DNA of 6,872 nt from an uncultured Lachnospiraceae bacterium (GCA_902783095.1 CACZPX010000021.1:1-6872); one strand, 5' to 3'. Numbered from the stretch's first letter, positions 1 to 5,744 are shown. Notes: generated by a model not told the origin, from the sequence alone. Translations and numbers: made by a program.

Positions 1-641
1 AAGGTGAGGATCACGCCGGAGAACAGGCCCGGCATGGTAAGCGGCAGCGCCACGGTGCGGAAGGCCGTAAAGCGCGAAGCGCCCAGGTCCCTGGCCGCCG
101 CGACCAGTTCAAAGTCCAGCTTGGACGCGCTGGAGTACACGGAGAGGATCATCATGGGCAGCAGCGCGTAGATCATGCCCACCACCACGGCCTCGTAGGA
201 GAAAAGCAGTTTGAGCGGCTCTTCCGTAAGGCCCAGGCCCATCAGGGCCGAATCCAGCACGCCGTTGCTGCGGAAGATGATGATCCAGCCGTACAGGCGC
301 ATCAGCGAGCTGGTCCAGAAGGGGATCATCACCAGTTTCATGACCAGGCTGCGCCGGCGCTCCGGCAGGCGCGCCATAAAATAGCCGAAGGGATAGCCGA
401 TCAGCACGTTCAGCACCGTGGCGATGCCCGCCAGCTTTAAGGACTGGCCGAAGGTGCGCAGGTTGATCGGTTCCAAAATCTGCTTATAGTTGTCCAGCGT
501 GAAATCGTTTACAAAGCCCCACACTTCCGCGCGGGTCATAAAGCTGATCACGATCAGGTAGACCAGCGGGAACAGCACAAAGATCAGCGTAAACGCGTAG
601 AGCGGGAAGACCATCCCCGCCATCAGCCGGCGGCTCTTCAT
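1..641 (-). CDS. potB: Spermidine/putrescine-type ABC transporter permease PotB, C-terminus beyond window
   Basis: Inner-membrane permease of a polyamine-type ABC importer; it would pair with PotC and be driven by PotA. 213 codons are in the window, read without a stop to the left edge; the family is about 280 residues, so the last quarter is missing. Hydrophobic segments are visible at about residues 9-34, 68-90, 100-123 and 149-170. The ATPase-contact loop is at about 178-206: VAAARDLGAS followed by ALPLTMPGL, very close to PotB/PotC proteins. The usual Glu of the EAA motif is Ala here (A181), while G187 is kept. The ATG at 641-639 overlaps the potA stop as ATGA, which suggests translational coupling. 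No separate strong ribosome binding site is seen, which fits coupling. Family assignment is firm; the substrate (spermidine, putrescine or another cation) is inferred from family only. Confidence 0.9.
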   Translation of the reverse strand, partial: MKSRRLMAGMVFPLYAFTLIFVLFPLVYLIVISFMTRAEVWGFVNDFTLDNYKQILEPINLRTFGQSLKLAGIATVLNVLIGYPFGYFMARLPERRRSLVMKLVMIPFWTSSLMRLYGWIIIFRSNGVLDSALMGLGLTEEPLKLLFSYEAVVVGMIYALLPMMILSVYSSASKLDFELVAAARDLGASRFTAFRTVALPLTMPGLFSGVILT

Positions 642-1372
642 GGCATGACCAGCCGGGACTCCTCTATGAAATCCCGGACAAAGTCCGTGGCCGGACGCTC
701 AAAGATCTCCTCCGTGGGACCCATCTGCTCGATCTGCCCGGCGTTCATCACGATGATGCGGTCGGACAGGTAGCGGGCCTCCTCCTGGTCGTGGGTGATA
801 TAGACAAAGGTGATGTGCAGTTCTTTCTGCAGCGCCTTCAATTCGCGCTGCATCTGGCGGCGCAGCTTCAGATCCAGCGCGCCGAGCGGCTCGTCCAGAA
901 GCAGGATGGCCGGCTCGTTCACGATGGCGCGGGCCACCGCCACGCGCTGCTTCTGTCCGCCGGACAGCTGGGAGATGCGCCGTTTTTCGTAGCCCTCCAG
1001 CTGCACGGTCTTTAAGGCGGCAGCGACCTTTTCGCGGATCGCCACCTTGTCCATCTTTTTCAATTTCAGTCCGTAGCCGATGTTTTCCGCCACGTTCATG
1101 TGGGGAAAGAGCGCATAGTTCTGAAAGACGGTGTTCACCGCCCGCTCGTTCGGCTCCTTTTCGGTGATATCCTCACCGTTTAAGATGATGCTGCCGCCGT
1201 CCAGTTCCTCCAGGCCGGCGATCAGCCGGATCGTGGTGGTCTTGCCGCAGCCGGACGGGCCGAGCAGGGTCAGAAACTCGCCCGCGCCCACGTCAAAGCT
1301 GATGCCCTTTAAGGCCTCCACGTCCCCGTATTTCTTTACGATGTTGCTGAGTTTTAAAATACGTTCTTCCAT
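638..1372 (-). CDS. potA: Spermidine/putrescine-type ABC transporter ATP-binding protein PotA, short form without TOBE domain
   Basis: ATPase that powers uptake by the PotBC permease on the cytoplasmic face. All ABC ATPase motifs are intact: Walker A GPSGCGKTT (38-46), Q-loop Gln84 in FQNYALFPH, signature LSGGQKQR (136-143), Walker B ILLLDEP (156-162), D-loop LGALD (163-167) and switch His194 in ITHDQEEA. The protein is only 244 residues. Typical PotA proteins are about 350-380 because a C-terminal TOBE/regulatory domain follows the ATPase domain; here the stop comes right after the usual junction (about residue 235), and the TGA overlaps the potB ATG by four bases. The start is fixed by an in-frame TAG directly before the ATG; the ribosome binding site is weak (CGGAA about 8 bases upstream). 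It lies 82 bp downstream of the Q/G/Y-rich membrane protein gene, with no clear promoter between, so it may be read from upstream. CysA/FbpC-type importers share these motifs, but the PotB neighbour supports PotA. Confidence 0.92.
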   Translation of the reverse strand: MEERILKLSNIVKKYGDVEALKGISFDVGAGEFLTLLGPSGCGKTTTIRLIAGLEELDGGSIILNGEDITEKEPNERAVNTVFQNYALFPHMNVAENIGYGLKLKKMDKVAIREKVAAALKTVQLEGYEKRRISQLSGGQKQRVAVARAIVNEPAILLLDEPLGALDLKLRRQMQRELKALQKELHITFVYITHDQEEARYLSDRIIVMNAGQIEQMGPTEEIFERPATDFVRDFIEESRLVMP

Positions 1373-1395
1373 CTATATTCCGATATCATCCGTGC

Positions 1396-1453
1396 CGGCG
1401 CCGCAGCGCCGAAACCCGGTCCGCCCAGGCCACTGCCGCAAGGCCGCGGCGGT
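1396..1453 (-). other. Two GC-rich hairpins in the gap upstream of potA
   Basis: The 82-bp gap between the small membrane protein gene and potA holds two stem-loops. One has 8 pairs (1432-1439 with 1446-1453, one G-T pair, six-base loop) just after the upstream stop codon. The other is a perfect 6-bp stem with a four-base loop (CGGCGC, 1396-1401, with GCGCCG, 1406-1411) about 24 bases before the potA ATG. Neither is followed by a T-run in the minus direction, so they are not canonical terminators. They could weaken read-through into potA or protect mRNA ends; this is inference. I see no convincing -35/-10 pair in the gap. Confidence 0.3.
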
Positions 1454-1454
1454 C

Positions 1455-1952
1455 TCAATTGAGGAAAAGGATCACCAGAAAGAGGATGACGACAAACCAG
1501 ACCCCGGCGCCTATCAGGGCACCCTTTCCCACGGACCGTGCCTTGATGGGTTTCTGGCCGTTCCACACCAGATACAGGATCAGGCCCAGGATCGGCAGGA
1601 AGCCCGCCAGGACCATCAGGCCGCCCGAGGATGCGTCCATCGTCCCCGTCGTGACGTTGAACGGACCGGCATTCTGCCGGTAATTGTACGGCTGATACTG
1701 GCCGCTGACCTGCTGGCCGTTATAGCCCTGCTGGTACTGGCCGTTGTACTGCTGGCTGTTGCCGCCCTGCTGATAATAGCTCTGCTGTCCGCTGTACTGC
1801 TGGCCGTTGCCGCCCTGCTGGTAATAACTCTGCGGGCCGTTGTAATTCTGCTGATAACTGCTCTGCGGGCCGGCATACCCCTGCTGCATCTGCTGCTGCG
1901 TCTGTCCGGTCTGCGTCGTTCCCGTTTCGCTGTTCATCTGCTGCGTTTCCAT
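1455..1952 (-). CDS. Small membrane protein with Q/G/Y-rich prion-like N-terminal region and two C-terminal helices
   Basis: 165 residues from the chosen start. Residues 1-100 are low-complexity, rich in Gln, Gly, Tyr, Asn and Ser with almost no charge, and include two copies of QSYYQQGGN at 41-49 and 57-65. Residues about 110-130 (LMVLAGFLPILGLILYLVW) and 144-164 are transmembrane helices. The loop NGQKPIKARSVGKG (131-144) is basic, so by the positive-inside rule it should be cytoplasmic, which would put the Q/G/Y-rich head outside. The tail resembles the membrane tail of many short clostridial proteins that carry an N-terminal zinc ribbon; here no Cys is present and the head is replaced by low-complexity sequence. 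Start choice: an ATG at 1994 is open, but only the ATG at 1952-1950 has a strong AAAAGGAG site nine bases upstream, and the promoter at 2006-2034 would leave almost no leader for the longer form. Function unknown. Confidence 0.8.
   Translation of the reverse strand: METQQMNSETGTTQTGQTQQQMQQGYAGPQSSYQQNYNGPQSYYQQGGNGQQYSGQQSYYQQGGNSQQYNGQYQQGYNGQQVSGQYQPYNYRQNAGPFNVTTGTMDASSGGLMVLAGFLPILGLILYLVWNGQKPIKARSVGKGALIGAGVWFVVILFLVILFLN
1746..1841 (-). repeat. Two tandem 48-bp coding repeats in the Q/G/Y-rich region
   Basis: Bases 1746-1793 and 1794-1841 match at about 42 of 48 positions and encode a 16-residue unit containing QSYYQQGGN. A more degenerate, shorter third copy follows at about 1842-1871. 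The period is a multiple of three, so copy number could change without breaking the frame. Confidence 0.75.
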
Positions 1953-1961
1953 CGGCGTTTG

Positions 1962-1969
1962 CTCCTTTT
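1962..1969 (-). promoter_or_regulatory. Ribosome binding site that sets the start of the small membrane protein
   Basis: AAAAGGAG read on the minus strand, nine bases before the ATG at 1952-1950. It lies inside the longer open frame, so it supports the shorter start (METQQM). Confidence 0.75.
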
Positions 1970-2005
1970 CGATCTGCCAAAGGCGATTATCCAAGTATCC
2001 GCGTT

Positions 2006-2034
2006 ATTTTACTCTATTTTACCCCGTTTGACAA
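2006..2034 (-). promoter_or_regulatory. Promoter of the small membrane protein gene (minus)
   Basis: TTGTCA at 2034-2029, 17-base spacer, TAAAAT at 2011-2006: both boxes are one mismatch from the sigma-A consensus. Expected RNA start is near 1999, giving a leader of about 47 bases. Its -35 box occupies the same bases as the -35 box of the divergent plus-strand promoter. Confidence 0.7.
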
Positions 2035-2057
2035 TATCCCCGGCATTTGGTTATAAT
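2028..2057 (+). promoter_or_regulatory. Consensus promoter of the creatininase-family gene (plus)
   Basis: TTGACA at 2028-2033 and TATAAT at 2052-2057 are perfect sigma-A boxes, with an 18-base spacer. Expected RNA start is near 2064, giving a leader of about 80 bases that ends in the ribosome binding site AAGGAGG (2132-2138). The leader is GC-rich, with no recognised riboswitch. Repression by a bound protein is possible given the strength of the promoter, but no clear operator is seen. Confidence 0.85.
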
Positions 2058-2143
2058 GATTTAAATACTGCTGCCCGGCAGGCTGCCGCGTTTGCGCAGT
2101 CCCGGCGGCGGTACCGCATCAGCATCATTTTAAGGAGGCCATC

Positions 2144-2932
2144 ATGTTTCTGGAGCACATGAACTATCTTCAGGTGGAGGAGTATCTGACACACGACGAT
2201 ACCATTCTGATCCCGGTAGGCAGTCTGGAAAACCACGGCAAGCACATGCCGCTCGGCACCGACACCCTGATCCCGGACAGGATCGCAAAGTACATTGAGG
2301 AACGCTGCGACGTGGTGATCGCCCCGACCGTCAATTACGGCGCCACGGACGATCTGGAGGGCTTTACCGGTACGGTCTCCATCGGCGTGGACGGCCTGAT
2401 CGCCCTGTTGAAGACCATCTGCGGCAAATTCTACGACTACGGCTTCCGCCGCTTCCTGATCCTAAACGGCCACGGCGGCAATTCCAAATCCATCGACTCC
2501 GTAGGCCAGTGGCTGTACCGCAAGGGCGCCTACCTGGCGCGGCTGGACTGGTGGCTGATCGCCGGCGAGATCCGCCCGGAATGGCGCGGGGGCCACGGCG
2601 GCGGCCTGGAGACGGCCGGCATTTACGGCGTGGATCCGTCCCTGATCAAGACCGAATATCTGGAGCTCAGCGAGGGCATCAAAAACGACGTGTCGGATGA
2701 ACTGCCCTCCGGCAACTGGACCAACGTGGTGTTCAAGGGTGCCAACGTCGCCATGCCCCGCGCCGTGCGCAGCATCACCGACAACGGCTGGCTGGCCCAC
2801 GGCATGGCCACCGATCCGCCCACCAAGGCGACCGTGGAATGGGGCAACGAGATGCTCCCGCTGATGGCCGACTACGTGGTGGACTTCCGCGAAGCCCTAA
2901 AGCGCGCTCCGCTGCCGAAGGCCTGCAAATAA
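2144..2932 (+). CDS. Creatininase-family metal-dependent amidohydrolase
   Basis: Probable cytoplasmic metallo-amidohydrolase that cleaves a cyclic or linear amide; the substrate is not known. Members of the family include creatininase, the riboflavin/F420-pathway FAPy deformylase ArfB and the mycofactocin peptidase MftE. The 262-residue length fits the family. The N-terminal metal motif is PVGSLENHGKHMPLGTD at 24-40, giving ligand candidates E29, H31 and D40. The central motif NGHGGN is at 108-113 (H110). The motif GHGGGLETA at 150-158 (H151, E156) corresponds to the GHAGxxETS segment of the ArfB/MftE-like branch. True creatininases have NGHYEN at the central motif, so creatinine hydrolysis is unlikely. 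The start is supported by AAGGAGG five bases before the ATG and a consensus promoter upstream. No transporter or pathway partner sits on the same strand, so it appears monocistronic. There is no signal peptide. Confidence 0.88.
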   Translation: MFLEHMNYLQVEEYLTHDDTILIPVGSLENHGKHMPLGTDTLIPDRIAKYIEERCDVVIAPTVNYGATDDLEGFTGTVSIGVDGLIALLKTICGKFYDYGFRRFLILNGHGGNSKSIDSVGQWLYRKGAYLARLDWWLIAGEIRPEWRGGHGGGLETAGIYGVDPSLIKTEYLELSEGIKNDVSDELPSGNWTNVVFKGANVAMPRAVRSITDNGWLAHGMATDPPTKATVEWGNEMLPLMADYVVDFREALKRAPLPKACK

Positions 2933-2940
2933 AAGTCAAC

Positions 2941-3037
2941 AGGATACGGGATACAGTGGGGACGCGGGGACGGTCCTTGCTGTCTTCAAAATGAAGACAG
3001 CAAGGACCGTCCCCGCGTCCCCACACTCCCGTGTTTT
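2941..3037. repeat. Long inverted repeat between convergent genes
   Basis: Core: a perfect 33-bp inverted repeat, 2956-2988 with 2992-3024, separated by AAA. Each arm contains GGGGACG twice in tandem (2958-2964 and 2966-2972) and then GGTCCTTGCTGTCTTCA. An outer stem (2941-2951 with 3027-3037) extends it by 11 pairs, three of them G-T, after a small bulge. It fills almost the whole gap between the stop of the creatininase-family gene and the stop of the acetyltransferase gene. On the plus strand TTTT (3034-3037) follows, so it could act as a terminator there; the minus side lacks a T-run. From memory, hairpins with GGGGACGG arms are dispersed in many clostridial genomes, so a REP- or MITE-like element is likely. 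Confidence 0.85.
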
Positions 3038-3050
3038 AAGTTGTGCTTGC

Positions 3051-3899
3051 TCAGAACGTCCGTTCCAGCATAATGATGCCGGGTCGGGTAAAGACAAAGC
3101 CGGCAGACTCCAGGGCTGTCTGGCGCGCAGCGTCCTCTTCCGAGACCATCGCGACCAGGCGCGGTTTGTCGGAGGCCGAAAGCAGCGCCATGGCCTTAGC
3201 CGCGCAGGCCGTCAGGTCGCCGCCCATGCAGAGGATATTGATGCCGCGCTCCGGTAAAAAGCGCGCGCCGGTGATCAGTACGGAATCCCCCTTTGCCCAC
3301 ACGTCAAAATCTTTGGAAAGGCCGGCATAGAGCGCGTCGTTCAGCGCGTAATAGGTGCGGTTGGTGCTGGTATAATGATGATAGTCCTCCGCAAAGGGCG
3401 CCATCAGCGCGCCGACCGCAGCCGGATCTGCAATGCGCACAAAGCCGTCCGCCGCATCCGCATGCGCCGCATCCGCCGGCAGGTTTTCCCGCATCAGCAC
3501 GCCTTCCACCGTATGCCAGGCCACGTGCAGCCCGTGCTGTTCGGCCAGGCTCCTGGAGGCGATATTCTTCTCGCCGGTGTACATGCGCATGGCGGGCACC
3601 CGGTACTGCGCCGCAAGCTCCATAAACCGCGCCCAGATGGCGCGTCCGCAGCCTTTGCGCTGCCAGTCCTTGTGCACGCGCAGGATCTCCAGCCAGGCGG
3701 AGCCGTCGTATTCCAGCGTAAAGCGCGCAAAGCCGATGGGCAGCCCGTCGGTCTCCGCCACGATCAGTTCGCCGCGGCTGTTGTCAAAAAACTCCTCTTT
3801 TACCCCGTCCAGGTAGCCGTAGCCCGGAATGGCGCTCGCTTCGATCTCCAAAAGGCGGGGCAGGTCTTCGATCCTGCCTTTGCGGATGCTGATGTTCAT
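3051..3899 (-). CDS. GNAT-family N-acetyltransferase with two GNAT domains
   Basis: Cytoplasmic acyltransferase that would use acetyl-CoA to acylate an amine; the substrate is unknown. 282 residues, about twice a single GNAT domain. The N-terminal domain (about 1-138) has the acetyl-CoA loop QRKGCG at 80-85 after strand LEILRVHKDW, and the N112/S117/L118/G123 pattern of motif B. An Ala-rich linker (about 141-151) leads to a second half (about 153-282) that ends in AARQTALESAGFVF, typical of a GNAT C-terminus, but no Q/RxxGxG loop is visible there. The second domain may therefore be structural or substrate-binding. The start is supported by AAAGGAA 11 bases upstream of the ATG and by a promoter at 3950-3978. 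It converges with the creatininase-family gene, the inverted repeat lying between them, and is transcribed alone. Confidence 0.85.
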   Translation of the reverse strand: MNISIRKGRIEDLPRLLEIEASAIPGYGYLDGVKEEFFDNSRGELIVAETDGLPIGFARFTLEYDGSAWLEILRVHKDWQRKGCGRAIWARFMELAAQYRVPAMRMYTGEKNIASRSLAEQHGLHVAWHTVEGVLMRENLPADAAHADAADGFVRIADPAAVGALMAPFAEDYHHYTSTNRTYYALNDALYAGLSKDFDVWAKGDSVLITGARFLPERGINILCMGGDLTACAAKAMALLSASDKPRLVAMVSEEDAARQTALESAGFVFTRPGIIMLERTF

Positions 3900-3949
3900 A
3901 CGGCTCTCTCTTCCTTTCTCCGTTTTACCGTACAGCCGGTTTCGCCGTG

Positions 3950-3978
3950 ATTATACCACAGGCTGTCAGGTAAACCAA
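3950..3978 (-). promoter_or_regulatory. Promoter of the acetyltransferase gene
   Basis: On the minus strand TTGGTT (3978-3973), 17-base spacer, then TATAAT (3955-3950) preceded by TGG, an extended -10. Expected RNA start is near 3943, giving a leader of about 44 bases. The weak -35 box borders the dispersed repeat at 3980. Confidence 0.7.
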
Positions 3979-3979
3979 C

Positions 3980-4050
3980 AGGATTCCTGGCCCTGCGGAG
4001 TCTTTGGCTGCCCTGCGGAGATCCTTCGCTGCGCTCAGGATGACAGGAAT
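3980..4050 (-). repeat. Dispersed 'CHPERSEGS'-type intergenic repeat
   Basis: On the minus strand this begins ATTCCTGTCATCCTGAGCGC and continues AGCGAAGGATCTCCGCAGGG. The motif GTCATCCTGAGCGCAGCGAAGGATC is a variant of an intergenic repeat found in many unrelated bacteria, recognisable because one frame reads CHPERSEGS. The ends form a small inverted repeat (ATTCCTG 3983-3989, CAGGAAT 4044-4050). CCCTGCGGAG occurs twice 20 bp apart (3991-4000 and 4011-4020), and ATCCT/AGGAT (4021-4025, 4037-4041) can pair. It is probably a non-coding mobile or structural repeat. Confidence 0.75.
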
Positions 4051-4055
4051 ACATT

Positions 4056-4081
4056 AAAACCGCCCCGGTTTCCCGGGGCGG
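4056..4081 (-). terminator. Intrinsic terminator of the binding-protein gene
   Basis: A perfect 9-bp GC stem (4060-4068 with 4073-4081) with a four-base loop, followed on the minus strand by TTTTAAT. It lies 35 bases after the stop codon of the substrate-binding protein gene, so that gene is closed off from the acetyltransferase gene downstream. Confidence 0.92.
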
Positions 4082-4115
4082 CCGATCCATCATTAAAAGG
4101 TTTTCAGCGGATCAA

Positions 4116-5705
4116 TTATTTTACCTTGAAGAAGTAGACAGCATAGTTCAGACCGTCGGTCACTTCGATGTTGTCTCTGCAAGGCAGGCTGTAATCCCAG
4201 TCGAACAGCGGGATCAGAGCCACATCCTGCCACATCAGGTCGATCATGTTCTTGAATGCCTGAGCACGATCGTCGCCGACCTGCGTACGGGCTTCCTTGA
4301 TGTACTCTTCCATCTGCTCGCTGTAGTACCAGCCATAGTTGCCGCGGGTGCCGTTGTACTCGGCGCCGAGGTAGTTGATCATACCGTCCATATCATAGTC
4401 GGAACCGTTCAGGGACAGCATGGAGATGGTCAGCTCTTCCGCGTTGCAGGCATCCAGCCAGGCGCCGCGCTCCATGACCTGTACTTCGGCATCCAGACCG
4501 ATCTCATTTAAGACGGACTGCAGCCAGGTGGACATGGCCGGATAAGGATCGGGCTGATAGGAGCTGATCACAACGTGAGCACCCTTGTTGCCGCACTCTT
4601 CAACCAGGGCCTTGGCCTTTTCCAGATCCTGCTTGATGGCGTAAGGGGAATCATAGTTCAGAGCCGGGGACTGCATGGGGGTGTCATACGGATAACGGAT
4701 GACGAAGCCCTTGCCGTCGATACCGATCTGCAGAGCATCATCGGGGTTCACGGCGTAGGCAACAGCCTGACGCATGCGGAGGTCGCTGAACATGCCGCTC
4801 TTGTGGTAGAAGTTCAGAACTTCGAAACGGCAGCCGGTGTAATCGCAGAAGTGCACGCCTTCGGCGTTCTTCAGGGTCTCATAAGCGGAACCGGAAACGG
4901 AGGTCCAGGAGAAGTCCAGGTCGCCGGTCTGGATAGCAACGATGTTGCCGTTGGTATCGGTGATGTTGAAGACCTTGACGTTCTTGATGGCGGGGGCGCC
5001 CAGCCAGTAGTCTTCACGGGCCTTGAAGGTCATGGAGACGTTGTTCTGCCACTCGGTGGGAACATAGGGGCCGGAGTACACAGCCTTGTCGATGGAGGAG
5101 CCGTACTCGGCGCCGAATTCCTGATAAGCCTTGCGGCTGACGATTGCGAAGGTGTTCGGGGCGGCAACGCGGCCCAGGAACAGAGCATCCGGATAGTTCA
5201 GGTGGAAGATGATAGTGGACTCGTCAGGGCACTCAGCGCTGTCCACGGAGGTCATCGTATGGCCGCGGGAACCGGACTTCTTCACTTCATCAAAGGTGAA
5301 CAGAACGTCGTCAGAGGTGATCTTCTCGCCGTTGCTGAAGCTGGCTCTGACATCGATGTGGAAGGTGTAGGTCAGGCCGTCTTCACTCATTTCCCACTTG
5401 TCTGCGACCATGGGAACGAGGTCATGATTGCCGTCGCGGGTGATCAGCGGAGAATAGCACTGCGCAAAGCAGGTGGTGGTCGCAAGGCTGTAAGCGCTGT
5501 TGAACAGATCCAGCGTATCAGCGATGCCCGAGTAAGAGCACTTCAGGACGAAGTCATCATCGACGGTGCCCTGGTTGTCGCCGGAGGCCTGGGAGCCGTC
5601 AGCCGGAGCAGCAGTGGTGGTGTCGCCGGTGCTGCCGCAGGCAGTGAGCATCATGCAGACGATCAGAAGGATGGCCAGCAATGATTTGGTTGCACTCTTT
5701 TTCAT
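4116..5705 (-). CDS. Family-5 (oligopeptide/dipeptide/nickel-type) ABC substrate-binding lipoprotein
   Basis: Surface-anchored binding protein that would deliver a peptide or similar solute to an ABC permease. 529 residues, typical of the family. Signal peptide 1-22 with basic start MKKSATK, hydrophobic core and lipobox LTAC; C23 would be the lipidated residue. A Thr/Gly/Ser/Ala-rich linker spans 24-48. The family signature is at about 97-140 (LVPMVADKWEMSEDG, then LTYTFHIDVRASFSNG and ITSDDVLFTF); MRQAVAYAVN at 311-320 is another family landmark. The mature protein has nine Cys besides C23, many for an exported protein and in line with an anaerobic cell. Arg CGT and Ala GCT/GCA codons appear more often than in neighbours, hinting at high expression. 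The start is supported by AAAAAGGAG five bases before the ATG. It has its own promoter and terminator, and no permease or ATPase gene is adjacent in this window. The ligand cannot be told. Confidence 0.93.
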   Translation of the reverse strand: MKKSATKSLLAILLIVCMMLTACGSTGDTTTAAPADGSQASGDNQGTVDDDFVLKCSYSGIADTLDLFNSAYSLATTTCFAQCYSPLITRDGNHDLVPMVADKWEMSEDGLTYTFHIDVRASFSNGEKITSDDVLFTFDEVKKSGSRGHTMTSVDSAECPDESTIIFHLNYPDALFLGRVAAPNTFAIVSRKAYQEFGAEYGSSIDKAVYSGPYVPTEWQNNVSMTFKAREDYWLGAPAIKNVKVFNITDTNGNIVAIQTGDLDFSWTSVSGSAYETLKNAEGVHFCDYTGCRFEVLNFYHKSGMFSDLRMRQAVAYAVNPDDALQIGIDGKGFVIRYPYDTPMQSPALNYDSPYAIKQDLEKAKALVEECGNKGAHVVISSYQPDPYPAMSTWLQSVLNEIGLDAEVQVMERGAWLDACNAEELTISMLSLNGSDYDMDGMINYLGAEYNGTRGNYGWYYSEQMEEYIKEARTQVGDDRAQAFKNMIDLMWQDVALIPLFDWDYSLPCRDNIEVTDGLNYAVYFFKVK

Positions 5706-5731
5706 AATTTCTCCTTTTTGTTTCTAGATTA

Positions 5732-5744
5732 TCGGGAGACCCGA
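5732..5744 (-). other. Hairpin at the expected 5' end of the binding-protein mRNA
   Basis: TCGGGTCTCCCGA, a 5-bp stem with a three-base loop. It starts about one base after the RNA start predicted from the promoter at 5752-5780. A stem at the very 5' end is a known way to stabilise mRNA; that role here is inference. Confidence 0.45.

Noticed and set aside
1953..1994. Longer start for the small membrane protein (MDNRLWQIEKEQTP extension)
   Set aside because: The strong AAAAGGAG site lies inside this extension and the predicted RNA start would be only about five bases upstream of the longer ATG.
1131..2162. Long plus-strand open frame (about 343 codons) opposite potA and the small membrane protein gene
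   Set aside because: It is antisense to two well-supported genes, is mostly Leu/Ala/Ile runs made by the reverse of the Gln-rich repeats, and has no ribosome binding site or family resemblance.
2941..3037. CRISPR-like or attachment-site reading of the inverted repeat
   Set aside because: It is a single palindromic structure with a three-base centre; there are no spaced direct repeats, spacers or integrase gene nearby.
3896..4093. Minus-strand open frame of about 65 codons containing CHPERSEGS
   Set aside because: It is the translation of a known dispersed non-coding repeat and overlaps the acetyltransferase promoter; such predicted proteins are usually artefacts.
4575..5684. Long plus-strand open frame (about 369 codons) opposite the substrate-binding protein gene
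   Set aside because: The opposite strand encodes a full-length, motif-complete lipoprotein with promoter and terminator; the plus frame is a GC-driven shadow rich in Val/Gly with no start signal.
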